Assembly (NCBI RefSeq): GCF_013201935.1
Contig: NZ_CP053833.1
Location: 124,001 to 188,000 of the forward strand
DNA length: 64,000 nt
Origin: Arcobacter cloacae
Lineage (GTDB): Bacteria; Campylobacterota; Campylobacteria; Campylobacterales; Arcobacteraceae
Reading direction: 5' to 3'
This document shows positions 46,099 to 55,741 of the stretch, in pieces; positions within the stretch are counted from its first letter, which is position 1, and every line of letters begins with the position of its first letter. The position numbers were made by a program, and so were the translations under genes. The notes under the pieces are model-generated. The model did not search any database, was not told the DNA's origin, and worked only from the letters and a program-made list of their open reading frames with translations.

Positions 46099-46164
46099 AA
46101 ATTTTATTACGAAGTTTTTATCTCTTTGTTCGCGTCAACAGATAAAAACTTGGTAATAAATTTT
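46099..46164. repeat. 66-base hairpin between pstS and pstC
   Basis: Two 25-base arms (46099-46123 and 46140-46164) pair with about two mismatches around a 16-base loop with a GC-rich centre. The inner 12 bp (AAGTTTTTATCT and complement) is perfect. It lies between the pstS terminator and the pstC promoter. It may stabilise or terminate the pstS message or encode a small RNA. Confidence 0.65.
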
Positions 46165-46175
46165 AATAAAGTGAA

Positions 46176-46210
46176 AAATAAAGAGAAGGGAAGCCATCCT
46201 CTCTTTATTT
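46176..46210 (-). terminator. pstS terminator
   Basis: AAATAAAGAGA (46176-46186) pairs with TCTCTTTATTT (46200-46210), with GG/CC inside the loop, just after the pstS stop. Confidence 0.75.
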
Positions 46211-46219
46211 AGATTTTGA

Positions 46220-47275
46220 TTAATGTTTTAATTGATCTATAGTTAATTTTTCGTTATTCATAACTTTAGTTCTAGCTGCATCTCTTGTTTTTTCATCTAA
46301 AGTGATTAGTCCAATTTCTCTTAAAATTCCATCTTTTCCAATCATTTTTTCAGACATAAATAAATTAGTATACTCTTTTAAAGATGGAACATCTTTGTTG
46401 TGAGCATTTTTAATATAAAAATACATAGATCTAGCAACTGGATATTTACCTTGAGAAATAGTATCAGCTGTTGGAGCTATTCCATCAATTGTAATTCCCA
46501 TAACTTTATCTTTATTTTCTTCTAAGAATGAATATCCAAAAATACCAATTGCAGCATCATTTTTAGTTAATTTTTGAACGATTAAGTTATCATTTTCACC
46601 AGATTCTACATAAGCACCATCTGTTCTAATAACTGAATAAGCTTTATATTTTTTATTTGCTTTTTCATCAGCTTTAAATAAATCTGTATAAACTGGCATT
46701 TTTTCAAATACAGCTTGTAATACTAATTCTTCAAAAGAGTCTCTTGTTCCTGAAGATTTTGGAGGACCATAAACAGTGATTTCTCTATTTGGTAAAGATG
46801 CATCAATATCTGACCATTTTTTATATGGATTTTTAATTAATGATTTCCCATCAGCACTTGGAACTTCTTCAGCAACTGCTAAAGCTAATTGAGCTTTTGT
46901 TACATTAAATCCGGCAACTTTTGCAGATTGAGCAATTGCGATTCCATCAAATCCAATTAATGCTTCAGTTATATCTGTTACACCATTATCAAAACAAGTT
47001 TGTAATTCTTTATCTTTCATTCTTCTTGAAGCATTTGTAATATCAGGTGTATTTAAATCAACACCAGCACAAAATAGTTTCATTCCACCACCTGTTCCTG
47101 TTGATTCAACAACTGGAGTTGGGAATTTAGTAGTTGCACCAAATTCTTCAGCAACTGAAGATGAAAAAGGATAAACAGTTGAAGAACCTACGATTTTGAT
47201 TTGTTCTCTTGCAGTTAAAGTTGTTGCTAATAAAGCACTTGCAATTAAAGCCATTGATGTTTTTTTGAATGTCAT
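46220..47275 (-). CDS. pstS: Phosphate-binding protein PstS
   Basis: A 351-residue periplasmic phosphate-binding protein. Signal peptide about 1-21; IVGSSTVYPFSS, STGTGGGMKLFC and YGPPKSSGTRDSFEE form the phosphate site. It is transcribed alone, upstream of pstCAB-phoU, with a terminator and long hairpin behind it. This allows the binding protein to be made in excess. CGGAGAAAATA precedes ATG 47275. Confidence 0.96.
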   Translation of the reverse strand: MTFKKTSMALIASALLATTLTAREQIKIVGSSTVYPFSSSVAEEFGATTKFPTPVVESTGTGGGMKLFCAGVDLNTPDITNASRRMKDKELQTCFDNGVTDITEALIGFDGIAIAQSAKVAGFNVTKAQLALAVAEEVPSADGKSLIKNPYKKWSDIDASLPNREITVYGPPKSSGTRDSFEELVLQAVFEKMPVYTDLFKADEKANKKYKAYSVIRTDGAYVESGENDNLIVQKLTKNDAAIGIFGYSFLEENKDKVMGITIDGIAPTADTISQGKYPVARSMYFYIKNAHNKDVPSLKEYTNLFMSEKMIGKDGILREIGLITLDEKTRDAARTKVMNNEKLTIDQLKH

Positions 47276-47311
47276 TATTTTCTCCGATAATTTTATTTAC
47301 CGTGAAAGTTT

Positions 47312-47338
47312 AATAACTATTGATTACAATTTGGTTAC
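47312..47338 (-). promoter_or_regulatory. Candidate Pho box before pstS
   Basis: On the minus strand GTAACC (47333-47338), GTAATC (47322-47327) and a weaker GTTATT (47312-47317) repeat at 11 and 10 bp. GTAACC-N5-GTAATC is shared with pstC at almost the same distance from the start. Confidence 0.65.
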
Positions 47339-47346
47339 TACTTGAT

Positions 47347-47535
47347 TTATGTTTTATATTTTGAGAATTTTTCTTTAAACTCTTTGTAGTTTCTAACAAA
47401 AAGCTCTTCACAATCATTTGGTTTATAAATAACTGCTTTAACCCAAATATTATTCTCTTGAATTTTACAAAAGTTTAAAGGAGTATAGAGTTTTTTATTT
47501 TTGTAGTGAATATAAGTTTTATTAAGTTCAATCAT
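47347..47535 (-). CDS. Small DUF1653-like protein
   Basis: 62 residues: YIHYKNKKLYTPLNFCKIQE, then WVKAVIYKP and ELFVRNYKEFKEKF, which matches the small DUF1653 fold in pattern. Function unknown. It lies 20 bases after prfA on the same strand and 9 bases before the pstS Pho box, so it probably belongs to the rpsT-prfA unit. Confidence 0.65.
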   Translation of the reverse strand: MIELNKTYIHYKNKKLYTPLNFCKIQENNIWVKAVIYKPNDCEELFVRNYKEFKEKFSKYKT

Positions 47536-47555
47536 AATTTAAAAAAGCTAATGGA

Positions 47556-48623
47556 TTATAATCCATTAGCCTCGATAAGTTTTGATTGATGATCAGCAAT
47601 AAGAGGATCAATTACTTCATCAAACAAACCATCATTCATGATGTAGTCAAGTCTGTACAGAGTTAAGTTAATTCTATGATCACTGATTCTATTTTGTGGG
47701 TAATTATAAGTTCTAATTCTTCCACTTCTATCACCAGTTCCTACTTGCTCTTTTCTTGTAGCACCTTCGGCTTCCATCTTTTTTTGCATCTCAATTTCAT
47801 AAAGTTTTGCTTTAAGAACTTTCATAGCTCTATCTTTATTTTTATGTTGAGATTTTTGGTCTTGATTTGTTACAACGATTCCAGATGGAATATGAGTGAT
47901 TCTAACAGCCGAGTCTGTAGTATTTACAGATTGACCACCATTTCCACTGGCTCTCATAACATCAATTTTTAAATCATTTGGATCTATTTCTACTTCAACA
48001 TCATCAACTTCAGGCATAACTGCAACAGTAATTGCAGAAGTATGAACTCTTCCTTGAGATTCTGTAGCAGGAACCCTTTGAACTCTATGTGTGCCACCTT
48101 CAAATTTTAATTTTGAATATACGTGGTCACCTTTTACAAGAATAACAATTTCCTTGTATCCTCCAGATTCACTCTCACTTGAACTCATGATTTCAACTTT
48201 CCAATCATTGTTCTCTGCATATCTTAAGTAACCTCTAAATAAATCACCTACAAATATTGCAGCTTCATCACCACCTGTACCAGCTCTTAATTCCAAATAA
48301 ATGTTTTTATCATCATTTGGATCTTTTGGAATCATCAAAAATTTAATTTCATCTTCAAGTACTGGTTTTCTTGTTTCTAATTCTTTTAGTTCTTCTTTTG
48401 CTAAATCACCTAATTCAGGATCATCAAGCATCATTTTATTTTCATCAATATTTTCTATTAATTTAATATATTCACGAGCTTTAGAAACAATTGGTTGAAT
48501 GCTTGACTGTTCTTTAGAAAGGTCAGTCATTCTTTTTATATCATTAGTGATATCAGGAGCCATTAATAAGTTATTAATTTCTTCGTATCTATTAATGAAT
48601 GGTTGAAGTTTATCTTTTAACAT
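47556..48623 (-). CDS. prfA: Peptide chain release factor 1
   Basis: 355 residues. Catalytic GGQ is in [18 protein letters not shown]; the stop-codon-reading tripeptide region lies in [15 protein letters not shown], with the PxT-type motif (PAT) of RF1. It ends translation at UAA and UAG. It follows rpsT by 16 bases. Confidence 0.98.
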   Translation of the reverse strand: MLKDKLQPFINRYEEINNLLMAPDITNDIKRMTDLSKEQSSIQPIVSKAREYIKLIENIDENKMMLDDPELGDLAKEELKELETRKPVLEDEIKFLMIPKDPNDDKNIYLELRAGTGGDEAAIFVGDLFRGYLRYAENNDWKVEIMSSSESESGGYKEIVILVKGDHVYSKLKFEGGTHRVQRVPATESQGRVHTSAITVAVMPEVDDVEVEIDPNDLKIDVMRASGNGGQSVNTTDSAVRITHIPSGIVVTNQDQKSQHKNKDRAMKVLKAKLYEIEMQKKMEAEGATRKEQVGTGDRSGRIRTYNYPQNRISDHRINLTLYRLDYIMNDGLFDEVIDPLIADHQSKLIEANGL

Positions 48624-48639
48624 ATATATTTAATTCAAA

Positions 48640-48900
48640 TTATATAGCGTTAACTTTTACTTGTAATCTACCTACTTTTCTAGCAGCAGTACCTTTTTTT
48701 AGGATACCTTTAGAAACGCAGTGGTGTAAGTATTTGTTTGCAGTTTTCATAGCTTCAACAGCTTTTTCTTTATCAGCACCTTCAATTGCCGCTAATACAT
48801 TTTTAGTAACATTTTTGATTCTAGTTTTGTAGAATCTGTTTCTTTCAGTTTTAATTTTCGTTTGTCTAGCTCTTTTTTCGCAAGATTTATGATTTGCCAT
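48640..48900 (-). CDS. rpsT: 30S ribosomal protein S20
   Basis: 86 residues, basic and helical, starting [13 protein letters not shown], with [12 protein letters not shown] near the end, typical of S20. AAAGAGGTTAAAAAA precedes ATG 48900. First gene of a unit with prfA. Confidence 0.97.
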   Translation of the reverse strand: MANHKSCEKRARQTKIKTERNRFYKTRIKNVTKNVLAAIEGADKEKAVEAMKTANKYLHHCVSKGILKKGTAARKVGRLQVKVNAI

Positions 48901-48931
48901 TTTTTTAACCTCTTTATAAAAATTTTAAGGG

Positions 48932-48937
48932 TAGAAT
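48932..48937 (+). promoter_or_regulatory. -10 box of the glmM promoter
   Basis: TAGAAT, 45 bases before glmM, in the 82-base divergent gap with rpsT. Confidence 0.4.
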
Positions 48938-48982
48938 ATTACCTAAAGTAACTTAAACAGAGTTTAATTTTAGGAAGATTTA

Positions 48983-50317
48983 ATGAAACTATTCGGAACT
49001 GATGGTGTTAGAGGAAAAGCTGGTGATTTTTTGGATGCAATTACTGTATTGAAATTGGCTAAAGCAGCTGGTATCTATTTTAGAAAACATTCAACTACAA
49101 AAAGAATTCTTGTTGGAAAAGATACAAGAAGAAGTGGATATATGATTGAGAATGCTTTGGTTAGTGGTTTAACAGCTGTTGGGTATAACGTGATTCAAAT
49201 AGGTCCAATGCCAACTCCAGCAATTGCATATTTAACAGAGAGTATGAGATGTGATGCTGGTATTATGATTAGTGCCTCTCATAATCCTTTTGAAGATAAT
49301 GGGATTAAATTTTTTGATAATCATGGAAATAAATTAAGTGTAGCATGTGAAAAAGCTATAGAAGAGATTTTTAATGATAATGATTTGATGATTAATGAAC
49401 AAGTAACGGGTAGAGAAATAGGTTCTTCAAAAAGAATTGATGACGTTATTGGAAGATATATTGTTTCTATTAAAAGTTCATTTCCTAAAGATTTAACTTT
49501 AAGAGGATTAAGAATTGTTCTTGATTGTGCAAATGGTGCTGCTTATAAAGTTGGTCCAACTATTTTAGAAGAGTTAGGAGCAGATGTTATCACAATAAAT
49601 AATAAACCAGATGGTTTTAATATAAATGAAAATTGTGGTGCAATGCATCCTGAAACTGTTGCAAAACTTGTACGTGAATACAGAGCAGATATTGGACTTG
49701 CTTTAGATGGAGATGCTGATAGATTAGTTGTTGTTGATGAAAAAGGTGAAATCGTTGATGGAGATAAACTAATAGGGGCATTATGTAGTTTTTTAAATAA
49801 TGAAAAATTATTAAAAGGGAATGCTTGTGTTGCTACAGTTATGTCAAATAAAGCTCTTGAAGATTATTTAGCAAAACAAAAAATAGAGTTGTTTAGGTCT
49901 GATGTGGGTGATAAATATGTTCTTGAAGTTATGAAAGAAAAAAATATTAATTTTGGTGGAGAACAAAGTGGACATATAATTTTTTCTGATGTTGCAAAAA
50001 CAGGAGATGGTTTAGCATCTGCACTTCAAGTTTTAGCACTAGTTATAAAATCAGGTAAAAAAGCAAGTGAAGTTTTAAATCCATTTAGTTTATATCCTCA
50101 AATTTTACACAATATGAAAGTAACAGAAAAAATACCATTAAATCAGATAAAAGGTTTAGATGAGATATTAAAACCTATCAGAGAAAAAGGTATGAGAGAT
50201 TTGATTAGATATTCTGGAACTGAAAATAAAATTAGATTATTACTCGAGGGAAAAAATAAAAAAGATGTTGAAGATGGAATGCAAACATTAATTTCATTTT
50301 TTAAAAAGGCATTATGA
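48983..50317 (+). CDS. glmM: Phosphoglucosamine mutase
   Basis: Converts glucosamine-6-phosphate to glucosamine-1-phosphate for UDP-GlcNAc and cell-wall synthesis. 444 residues. The phosphoserine is S99 in MISASHNP; the Mg loop is DGDADR; the sugar loop is GGEQSGH; the phosphate-binding loop is [10 protein letters not shown]. It overlaps lspA by 4 bases. Confidence 0.97.
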   Translation: MKLFGTDGVRGKAGDFLDAITVLKLAKAAGIYFRKHSTTKRILVGKDTRRSGYMIENALVSGLTAVGYNVIQIGPMPTPAIAYLTESMRCDAGIMISASHNPFEDNGIKFFDNHGNKLSVACEKAIEEIFNDNDLMINEQVTGREIGSSKRIDDVIGRYIVSIKSSFPKDLTLRGLRIVLDCANGAAYKVGPTILEELGADVITINNKPDGFNINENCGAMHPETVAKLVREYRADIGLALDGDADRLVVVDEKGEIVDGDKLIGALCSFLNNEKLLKGNACVATVMSNKALEDYLAKQKIELFRSDVGDKYVLEVMKEKNINFGGEQSGHIIFSDVAKTGDGLASALQVLALVIKSGKKASEVLNPFSLYPQILHNMKVTEKIPLNQIKGLDEILKPIREKGMRDLIRYSGTENKIRLLLEGKNKKDVEDGMQTLISFFKKAL

Positions 50318-50787
50318 AAAAAGAGTTAAAAGTAGCAACAACGATTTTTATTGTTGTTTTTATAGTAGATCAAATAGTTAAATATGGTTTTGCAAATTTA
50401 GGCTGGGATGCAAATGGGGCTTATATGTCTTTAAAACTTGCATATAACTATGGAGTTGCTTTTTCAATGTTCTCTTTTTTAGCTGAATATTTAAAATATA
50501 TTCAACTTCTTATGGTTTTTGCAGGAACAGTTTATTTATTTATGAACAAAGATGTTTTTAAAGAGTATTACATTCCAATAGCTTTACTTTATGCAGGAGG
50601 TCTATCTAATATTTTAGATAGATTTACTTATGAGGGAGTTGTTGATTATTTTTATTGGCATTATGGATTTGAATTTGCAATATTCAATATAGCAGATGTG
50701 ATGATAAATATTGCTGTTGCAATAATTATTTATAAACAAATAAAGCAATCAAGAGAAGAAAAAAAAGAAAAAACAAAAAATAATTAG
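50314..50787 (+). CDS. lspA: Lipoprotein signal peptidase
   Basis: 157 residues with four membrane segments. The catalytic aspartates are in [14 protein letters not shown] and FNIADVMIN. It removes signal peptides from diacylated prolipoproteins, such as the four lipoproteins in this window. Translation is coupled to glmM by overlap. Confidence 0.96.
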   Translation: MKKELKVATTIFIVVFIVDQIVKYGFANLGWDANGAYMSLKLAYNYGVAFSMFSFLAEYLKYIQLLMVFAGTVYLFMNKDVFKEYYIPIALLYAGGLSNILDRFTYEGVVDYFYWHYGFEFAIFNIADVMINIAVAIIIYKQIKQSREEKKEKTKNN

Positions 50788-50812
50788 TTTTGTAGCTTAA
50801 AATAAATTTAGC

Positions 50813-50818
50813 TATAAT
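50813..50818 (+). promoter_or_regulatory. -10 box of the leuC promoter
   Basis: TATAAT in GCTATAATC, as for thiC, 34 bases before leuC. Confidence 0.55.
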
Positions 50819-50851
50819 CCAATAAATTTTAGAAAATAATAGGAATATTTT

Positions 50852-52132
50852 ATGGGTCAAACGATAACAGAAAAGATTTTTAGTGAACATGTAGGCAAAA
50901 AAGTTTTTGCAGGAGAGATTGTAAGAAGTCCAATTGATATGGTAATTGGTAATGATATTACAACTCCTATTTCAATTAAAGCATTTGAAGATGGTGGATT
51001 TGAAAAACTAGCTAATCCAGATGGTTTTGCTATTGTATTAGACCATTTTATTCCAGCAAAAGATATTGCAAGTGCGAACCAAGCAAAAATTTCAAGAGAT
51101 TTTGCAATGAAGCACGATTTAAAAAATTTCTTTGATGAAAAAGATATGGGAATTGAGCATGCATTATTACCTGAAAAAGGTTTAGTAATTCCAGGTGATG
51201 TTATTATTGGAGCTGATTCTCACACATGTACACATGGTGCATTAGGTGCATTTTCTACAGGTATGGGAAGTACAGATATCTCTTTTGGAATGATTACAGG
51301 TGGAAATTGGTTCAAAGTTCCTGAATCAATCAAAGTTGTATTTAAAGGAAAACCAGCACCATTTGTAACAGGAAAAGATTTAATTTTAGAGATTATTAGA
51401 ATTTTAGGTGTTGATGGAGCTTTATATAAAGCTTTAGAATTCACTGGTGATACAATTGCTTATTTATCAATGGATGATAGATTCTCTTTATGTAATATGG
51501 CTATTGAAGCTGGTGCTAAAAATGGTATTGTTGCTTATGATGAAATTACAAAAGAGTTTTTAGATAAAGTAGCTGAGGCAAATGGTGGATTAAGAGCTGA
51601 ACCAAAAATTCATTATTCAGATGAAGATGCTGTTTATTGTCAAGTGATTGAAATAGATGTTGAAAAATTAGAACCAGTTATCGCATATCCATTTTTACCA
51701 TCAAATGGACACTCTGTTTCTCAAGCTGTAAGTGATAACATAAGAGTTGACCAAGTATTTATTGGAAGTTGTACAAATGGAAGATTAAGTGACTTTAAAG
51801 TAGCAGCTGAAATTTTAGCAGGTAAAAAAGTTGCACGTCACGTAAGACTTATTTTAACTCCAGGAACTCAAAAAATCTTAAGAGAAGCTACAAAACTTGG
51901 ATATATTGATACTTTAGTTGATGCAGGTGGTGTTGTTTCAAATCCAACATGTGGAGCATGTTTAGGTGGATATATGGGTATTTTAGGTGATGGAGAGGTA
52001 TGTATCTCTACAACTAATAGAAACTTTGTTGGAAGAATGGGGTCAAGAAGTTCTAAGATTTATTTAGCAAATAGTGCAGTTGCAGCAGCAAGTGCAATTT
52101 CTGGTTATATAACAGACCCAAGAAGTTTATAA
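50852..52132 (+). CDS. leuC: 3-isopropylmalate dehydratase large subunit
   Basis: Aconitase-family enzyme of leucine synthesis that isomerises 2- to 3-isopropylmalate. 426 residues, the shorter archaeal/LeuC2 type. Cluster cysteines lie in GSCTNGR and CGACLGG; ADSHTCTHGALGAF binds substrate. leuD and the other leu genes are not in the window. The stop overlaps the mobA start. Confidence 0.96.
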   Translation: MGQTITEKIFSEHVGKKVFAGEIVRSPIDMVIGNDITTPISIKAFEDGGFEKLANPDGFAIVLDHFIPAKDIASANQAKISRDFAMKHDLKNFFDEKDMGIEHALLPEKGLVIPGDVIIGADSHTCTHGALGAFSTGMGSTDISFGMITGGNWFKVPESIKVVFKGKPAPFVTGKDLILEIIRILGVDGALYKALEFTGDTIAYLSMDDRFSLCNMAIEAGAKNGIVAYDEITKEFLDKVAEANGGLRAEPKIHYSDEDAVYCQVIEIDVEKLEPVIAYPFLPSNGHSVSQAVSDNIRVDQVFIGSCTNGRLSDFKVAAEILAGKKVARHVRLILTPGTQKILREATKLGYIDTLVDAGGVVSNPTCGACLGGYMGILGDGEVCISTTNRNFVGRMGSRSSKIYLANSAVAAASAISGYITDPRSL

Positions 52133-52722
52133 TGATAGATATGCCATGCGTGATTCTTTGCGGTGGTAAAAGCTCAAGAATGAAAGAAGATAAAACTCTT
52201 CTTCCTTTCTTTAATTCAAACTCTTTAGCCCAATTTCAATATGATAGACTAAAGTTACACTTTAAAAATATTTATATATCTTCAAAAACAAATAAATTTA
52301 ATTTTATAAATGAAAAAAATCTTATATTAGATGAAAATAAAGAAATTTTTTCTCCAATTTTAGCTCTTGATACAATCTTTAAAAAAATTAATAATCGAAA
52401 GATTTTTATAATAACTGTTGATTCTCCATTTGTTACTATCGAATCAATTAAAGAACTAATTAAAAATAGTGTAGATGTTGATGTTTGTGTAGCAAAAACA
52501 GAAGATAAAGTTCATAATTTATGTGGAGTATTCGATTCAAATATAAGTATTACTATTCAAAGTATGCTTCGTGATGATATTCATAAAATTAACTATTTAA
52601 TAAAACAAAATAAATTTAAGATTATAGAGTTTACAAATCACAATGAGTTTATGAATATTAACAATCCTGAAGATTATAAAAAATCATTATCTTATATAAA
52701 TAAAATTTATAATTCTAATTGA
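52132..52722 (+). CDS. mobA: Molybdenum cofactor guanylyltransferase MobA-like
   Basis: 196 residues. The N-terminal VILCGGKSSRMKEDKTLLPF is the nucleotidyltransferase signature, and ITVDSPFVT holds the metal-binding Asp. MobA adds GMP to molybdopterin to make the cofactor for enzymes such as nitrate or formate dehydrogenases. ATG 52132 overlaps the leuC stop (TAATG). Confidence 0.9.
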   Translation: MIDMPCVILCGGKSSRMKEDKTLLPFFNSNSLAQFQYDRLKLHFKNIYISSKTNKFNFINEKNLILDENKEIFSPILALDTIFKKINNRKIFIITVDSPFVTIESIKELIKNSVDVDVCVAKTEDKVHNLCGVFDSNISITIQSMLRDDIHKINYLIKQNKFKIIEFTNHNEFMNINNPEDYKKSLSYINKIYNSN

Positions 52723-52807
52723 CAATAATTAACAATTTATAAGTGGCTTATTATCTCTTTTTTGTTATTCTAGCAATATAGTTTTTACAAAAATGAAGGA
52801 ATTTGAA

Positions 52808-54277
52808 ATGGTAAAAAATGAGCTAGAAAAAGCGTTAGAAGTTGTTGATTCAGAAATTAAAAAAGCAGGTATTTCAAGAAGGGATGCATTTAAGTTAGCA
52901 GGATTAGGGACTGCAGCTTATCTTGCAAGTGGTGGAACAGATGCGAATGCAGCAACTCAAGCTAAAGCAAGTGAAGCAACGGGAAAAATATTGATAATTG
53001 GAGGGGGATTAGCTGGTATATCAACTGCGGCTAGATTAGTTAATACTTTATCAAATCCGGATATTACAATTGTTGAACCAAATCCAAAATCAGTTACTTA
53101 TCAACCAGGAACTACATTAATAGGTGCAGGTCTTTATACAAAAGCAGATGTTGATTATGATACAAAAGATTATTTGCCAAAAGGAGTAACTTTATTAAAA
53201 GATAGAGCAGTTGAATTTAATCCTGAAGCTAATAAAGTAGAATTAGCATCTGGTGAAACATTAACTTATGATTTTTTAATTGTTGCTGCAGGAGTTACTC
53301 TTGATTTTGGTGCAATAAAAGGTTTAGAAGAAATTGGTGATGCATATACTTCTGAAGATGCTTCTAAAATTTTAAAAGTTTTTGGAGATTCAGGTATAAC
53401 TTCTGTTTATAATATTGATTCTGCAGTTGCGATGTGGGAACAAACTCAGAAATTTATTCAAAAAGCTAAAGATGGACAAAAAGTAAAAGGAGTGTTTACA
53501 AATCCAAATACAGCAATAAAATGCGGTGGAGCTCCTATGAAAGTTATGTATCTTATGAATTCGCGACTAAATGAAGCAAAAGCTAGAGCTAACGCAGAAT
53601 TAGTGTATTATGCTGATACTAATAGATTATTTGGTGTAAAAGAGTATGCAGATGCTATTGAAAAACAATTTATAGAAAGAGATATGAAATGGAATTTCAA
53701 TCATAATTTGATTGGTGTAGATATCGAAAAAAAGATTGCAATATTTGATAAACATTGGCAAGAAAAAGGTGAGTATGATAAAGATTTAGAAGAGTATGAA
53801 ATGGTTACTAAACATCTAAATGTTGAAGTACCTTTTGATTTCTTACATATTACTCCTCCTCAAAAAGCACCTGATGAAATAGGAAAATCAGCAATTGGAT
53901 CAGCTAAAGGATGGGTTCCTGTAAATAAAGAGACTCTTCAACATGTGAAATACAAAAATATTTTCTCTTTAGGTGATGTTGCGGCTGTTCCTATGGGGAA
54001 AACAGGTGGAACAGTAAGAAAACAGTATAAAGTATTAGTTGATAATTTAATTGCAGTTATGGAAGGAAAAGAGCCTACATCTAAATTTGATGGATATACG
54101 GTTTGTCCTTTAATTACAGATATTGGAAAAGTAATGCTTGCTGAATTTAATTGGACAGCAAAACCAACTCCATCTTTCCCACTTGATCCAACACAAGAGA
54201 GATATATTTGGTGGTTATTAAAAGTATATTTACTTAAACCAATGACGCAATATGGAATGTTAAGCGGAAAAGCATAG
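52808..54277 (+). CDS. Tat-exported sulfide:quinone oxidoreductase-like flavoprotein
   Basis: 489 residues. The Tat signal SRRDAFKLAG near residues 23-32 sends it to the periplasm folded. The FAD fold begins ILIIGGGLAGISTAARL. The cysteines in KCGGAPMKVMYL and TVCPLITD match those of the SQR/flavocytochrome c sulfide dehydrogenase family. It probably oxidises sulfide and reduces quinone or a cytochrome. ATG 52808 has AAGGAATTTGAA upstream; ATG 52793 has no site. It is followed by a membrane peptide and a triple rhodanese, forming a sulfur module. No FccA cytochrome gene is adjacent. Confidence 0.88.
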   Translation: MVKNELEKALEVVDSEIKKAGISRRDAFKLAGLGTAAYLASGGTDANAATQAKASEATGKILIIGGGLAGISTAARLVNTLSNPDITIVEPNPKSVTYQPGTTLIGAGLYTKADVDYDTKDYLPKGVTLLKDRAVEFNPEANKVELASGETLTYDFLIVAAGVTLDFGAIKGLEEIGDAYTSEDASKILKVFGDSGITSVYNIDSAVAMWEQTQKFIQKAKDGQKVKGVFTNPNTAIKCGGAPMKVMYLMNSRLNEAKARANAELVYYADTNRLFGVKEYADAIEKQFIERDMKWNFNHNLIGVDIEKKIAIFDKHWQEKGEYDKDLEEYEMVTKHLNVEVPFDFLHITPPQKAPDEIGKSAIGSAKGWVPVNKETLQHVKYKNIFSLGDVAAVPMGKTGGTVRKQYKVLVDNLIAVMEGKEPTSKFDGYTVCPLITDIGKVMLAEFNWTAKPTPSFPLDPTQERYIWWLLKVYLLKPMTQYGMLSGKA

Positions 54278-54285
54278 AGTTTATT

Positions 54286-54504
54286 TTGAAAAAGGAATTA
54301 CTTATCTTTGTAGTTATAATTATTGTTTTAACAATAATTTTTCATTATAAAGAACTGTTAGAATATCCAATTCAACATATAAAAAATTTTCCTAATTCAG
54401 GAGCTTACGGATTAGGAATTTTTCATCCATTAATTTTTGGCGCTTTTGTATATATTATACTTTTAATACCAAGAGCAATATTTAAACTTTTTAAAAGGAA
54501 GTAG
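54286..54504 (+). CDS. Small two-segment membrane protein
   Basis: 72 residues with two hydrophobic segments (LLIFVVIIIVLTIIFHY and IFGAFVYIILLIPRAIF). It starts at TTG 54286, 8 bases after the flavoprotein stop, and ends 2 bases before the rhodanese. No family recognised. Its position suggests a membrane partner for the SQR-like protein. Confidence 0.7.
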   Translation: MKKELLIFVVIIIVLTIIFHYKELLEYPIQHIKNFPNSGAYGLGIFHPLIFGAFVYIILLIPRAIFKLFKRK

Positions 54505-54506
54505 TC

Positions 54507-55685
54507 ATGAAAAAAATATTAAGTAGTTTTGCAGTTGCTGCATTGTTAACAATGAGTCAATCTTATGCTCAAGAAAATAAGGTTACACCTGAAATTGAAC
54601 AATTAATAAAAAAACATAATTTAGAGCAAGTAGGTTTTGATTATGTACAAAAAAAAGTAGGTATTGGATTTAGAGGTGATGCTGAAGCTATTTTAATTGA
54701 TGCAAGACCTGCTGTTAAATACGAAAAAGGAACTATCCCATCTAGTTTAAATATCACTGATACAGATTTTGAAAATGGATATAAACAAATTGTTGATTTA
54801 GCAAAAGATAAGGAATTGATAGTTTATTGTGCAGGATATAATTGTGAAAAAAGCCCAATTGTAGCTCAAATGTTGAAAGAAAAAGGGCATAAAAAAGTAA
54901 AATTATATTCAGCAGGAGAACCTGAGTGGTCTAAGAAAAGTTATTTAGAAATTGGTACAAATGTTGTAAAAGCATATCAAGAAAACAATAGTGCTTTACT
55001 TGTTGACACAAGACCACAAATTAAGTTTTTTCAAGAAACAATTCCAGGAAGTATATCGATTCCTGATACTAATTTAGATAAATTAATTGGACGATTCCCA
55101 ATTGATAAAAATGAAAAAATAGTTACATTTTGTGCTGGATTTTCTTGTGAAAAATCAAATATTGTTGCAAATAAATTATATAGTTTAGGATATAAAAATG
55201 TCTCAGTTTACGCAGGAGGAGTTCCAGCATGGAAAGAGGCAGGATTATCTACAACAGCTAGTTCTAAAGCAAAAACTGAAGTTGCAGTAAAAGAAAAGAA
55301 AGAGTTTACACCAAATGGAGCTAAATTAGGTGAAGATGAAGGTAGTGTTGATGGTGAATGGTTAAAAGCACAAATATTAGAAGATAAAGTTCCTGAATAT
55401 ATTCAAATTGTAAATGTTTTAAGCGCAAAAGATTTTAAAAAAGGGCATATAAAGGGTTCTATAAATATTGAAGCAGAAAAACTTAGTGCAAAAGAGTTAT
55501 TTGAAAAACTTCCAAAAGGGAAAACAATTATTTTTAATTGTACAGCGGGTTCAAGATCTATTGAGGCTTGGAGTAAATTGAAAAAAGATAATGTTGATAT
55601 TTCTGATATTTTATATTTTGATGCAAATATAAGTTGCGAAGGTGAAAAGTGTAAAATAGAGGTAAATGAGCCTTTAGGTGCTTAA
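54507..55685 (+). CDS. Periplasmic protein with three rhodanese domains
   Basis: 392 residues. Signal peptide about 1-21. Three rhodanese modules: one with YCAGYNCEKS, one with FCAGFSCEKS, and a third with FNCTAGSRS. Each has an active-site-like Cys. The first two modules are clear duplicates of one another (compare LIDARPAVKYEKGTIP and LVDTRPQIKFFQETIP). Rhodaneses carry sulfane sulfur, so this protein may receive sulfur from the SQR-like flavoprotein upstream. Last gene of the module; a strong terminator follows. Confidence 0.88.
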   Translation: MKKILSSFAVAALLTMSQSYAQENKVTPEIEQLIKKHNLEQVGFDYVQKKVGIGFRGDAEAILIDARPAVKYEKGTIPSSLNITDTDFENGYKQIVDLAKDKELIVYCAGYNCEKSPIVAQMLKEKGHKKVKLYSAGEPEWSKKSYLEIGTNVVKAYQENNSALLVDTRPQIKFFQETIPGSISIPDTNLDKLIGRFPIDKNEKIVTFCAGFSCEKSNIVANKLYSLGYKNVSVYAGGVPAWKEAGLSTTASSKAKTEVAVKEKKEFTPNGAKLGEDEGSVDGEWLKAQILEDKVPEYIQIVNVLSAKDFKKGHIKGSINIEAEKLSAKELFEKLPKGKTIIFNCTAGSRSIEAWSKLKKDNVDISDILYFDANISCEGEKCKIEVNEPLGA

Positions 55686-55688
55686 GAA

Positions 55689-55723
55689 AAAAAAGGGAGA
55701 AAGTTTAACTTTCTCCCTTTTTT
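55689..55723. terminator. Bidirectional terminator between the rhodanese and rplT
   Basis: AAAAAAGGGAGAAAGTT pairs perfectly with AACTTTCTCCCTTTTTT, with T-tracts on both strands. Confidence 0.95.
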
Positions 55724-55741
55724 AATGTAATGTTTGCAAAT

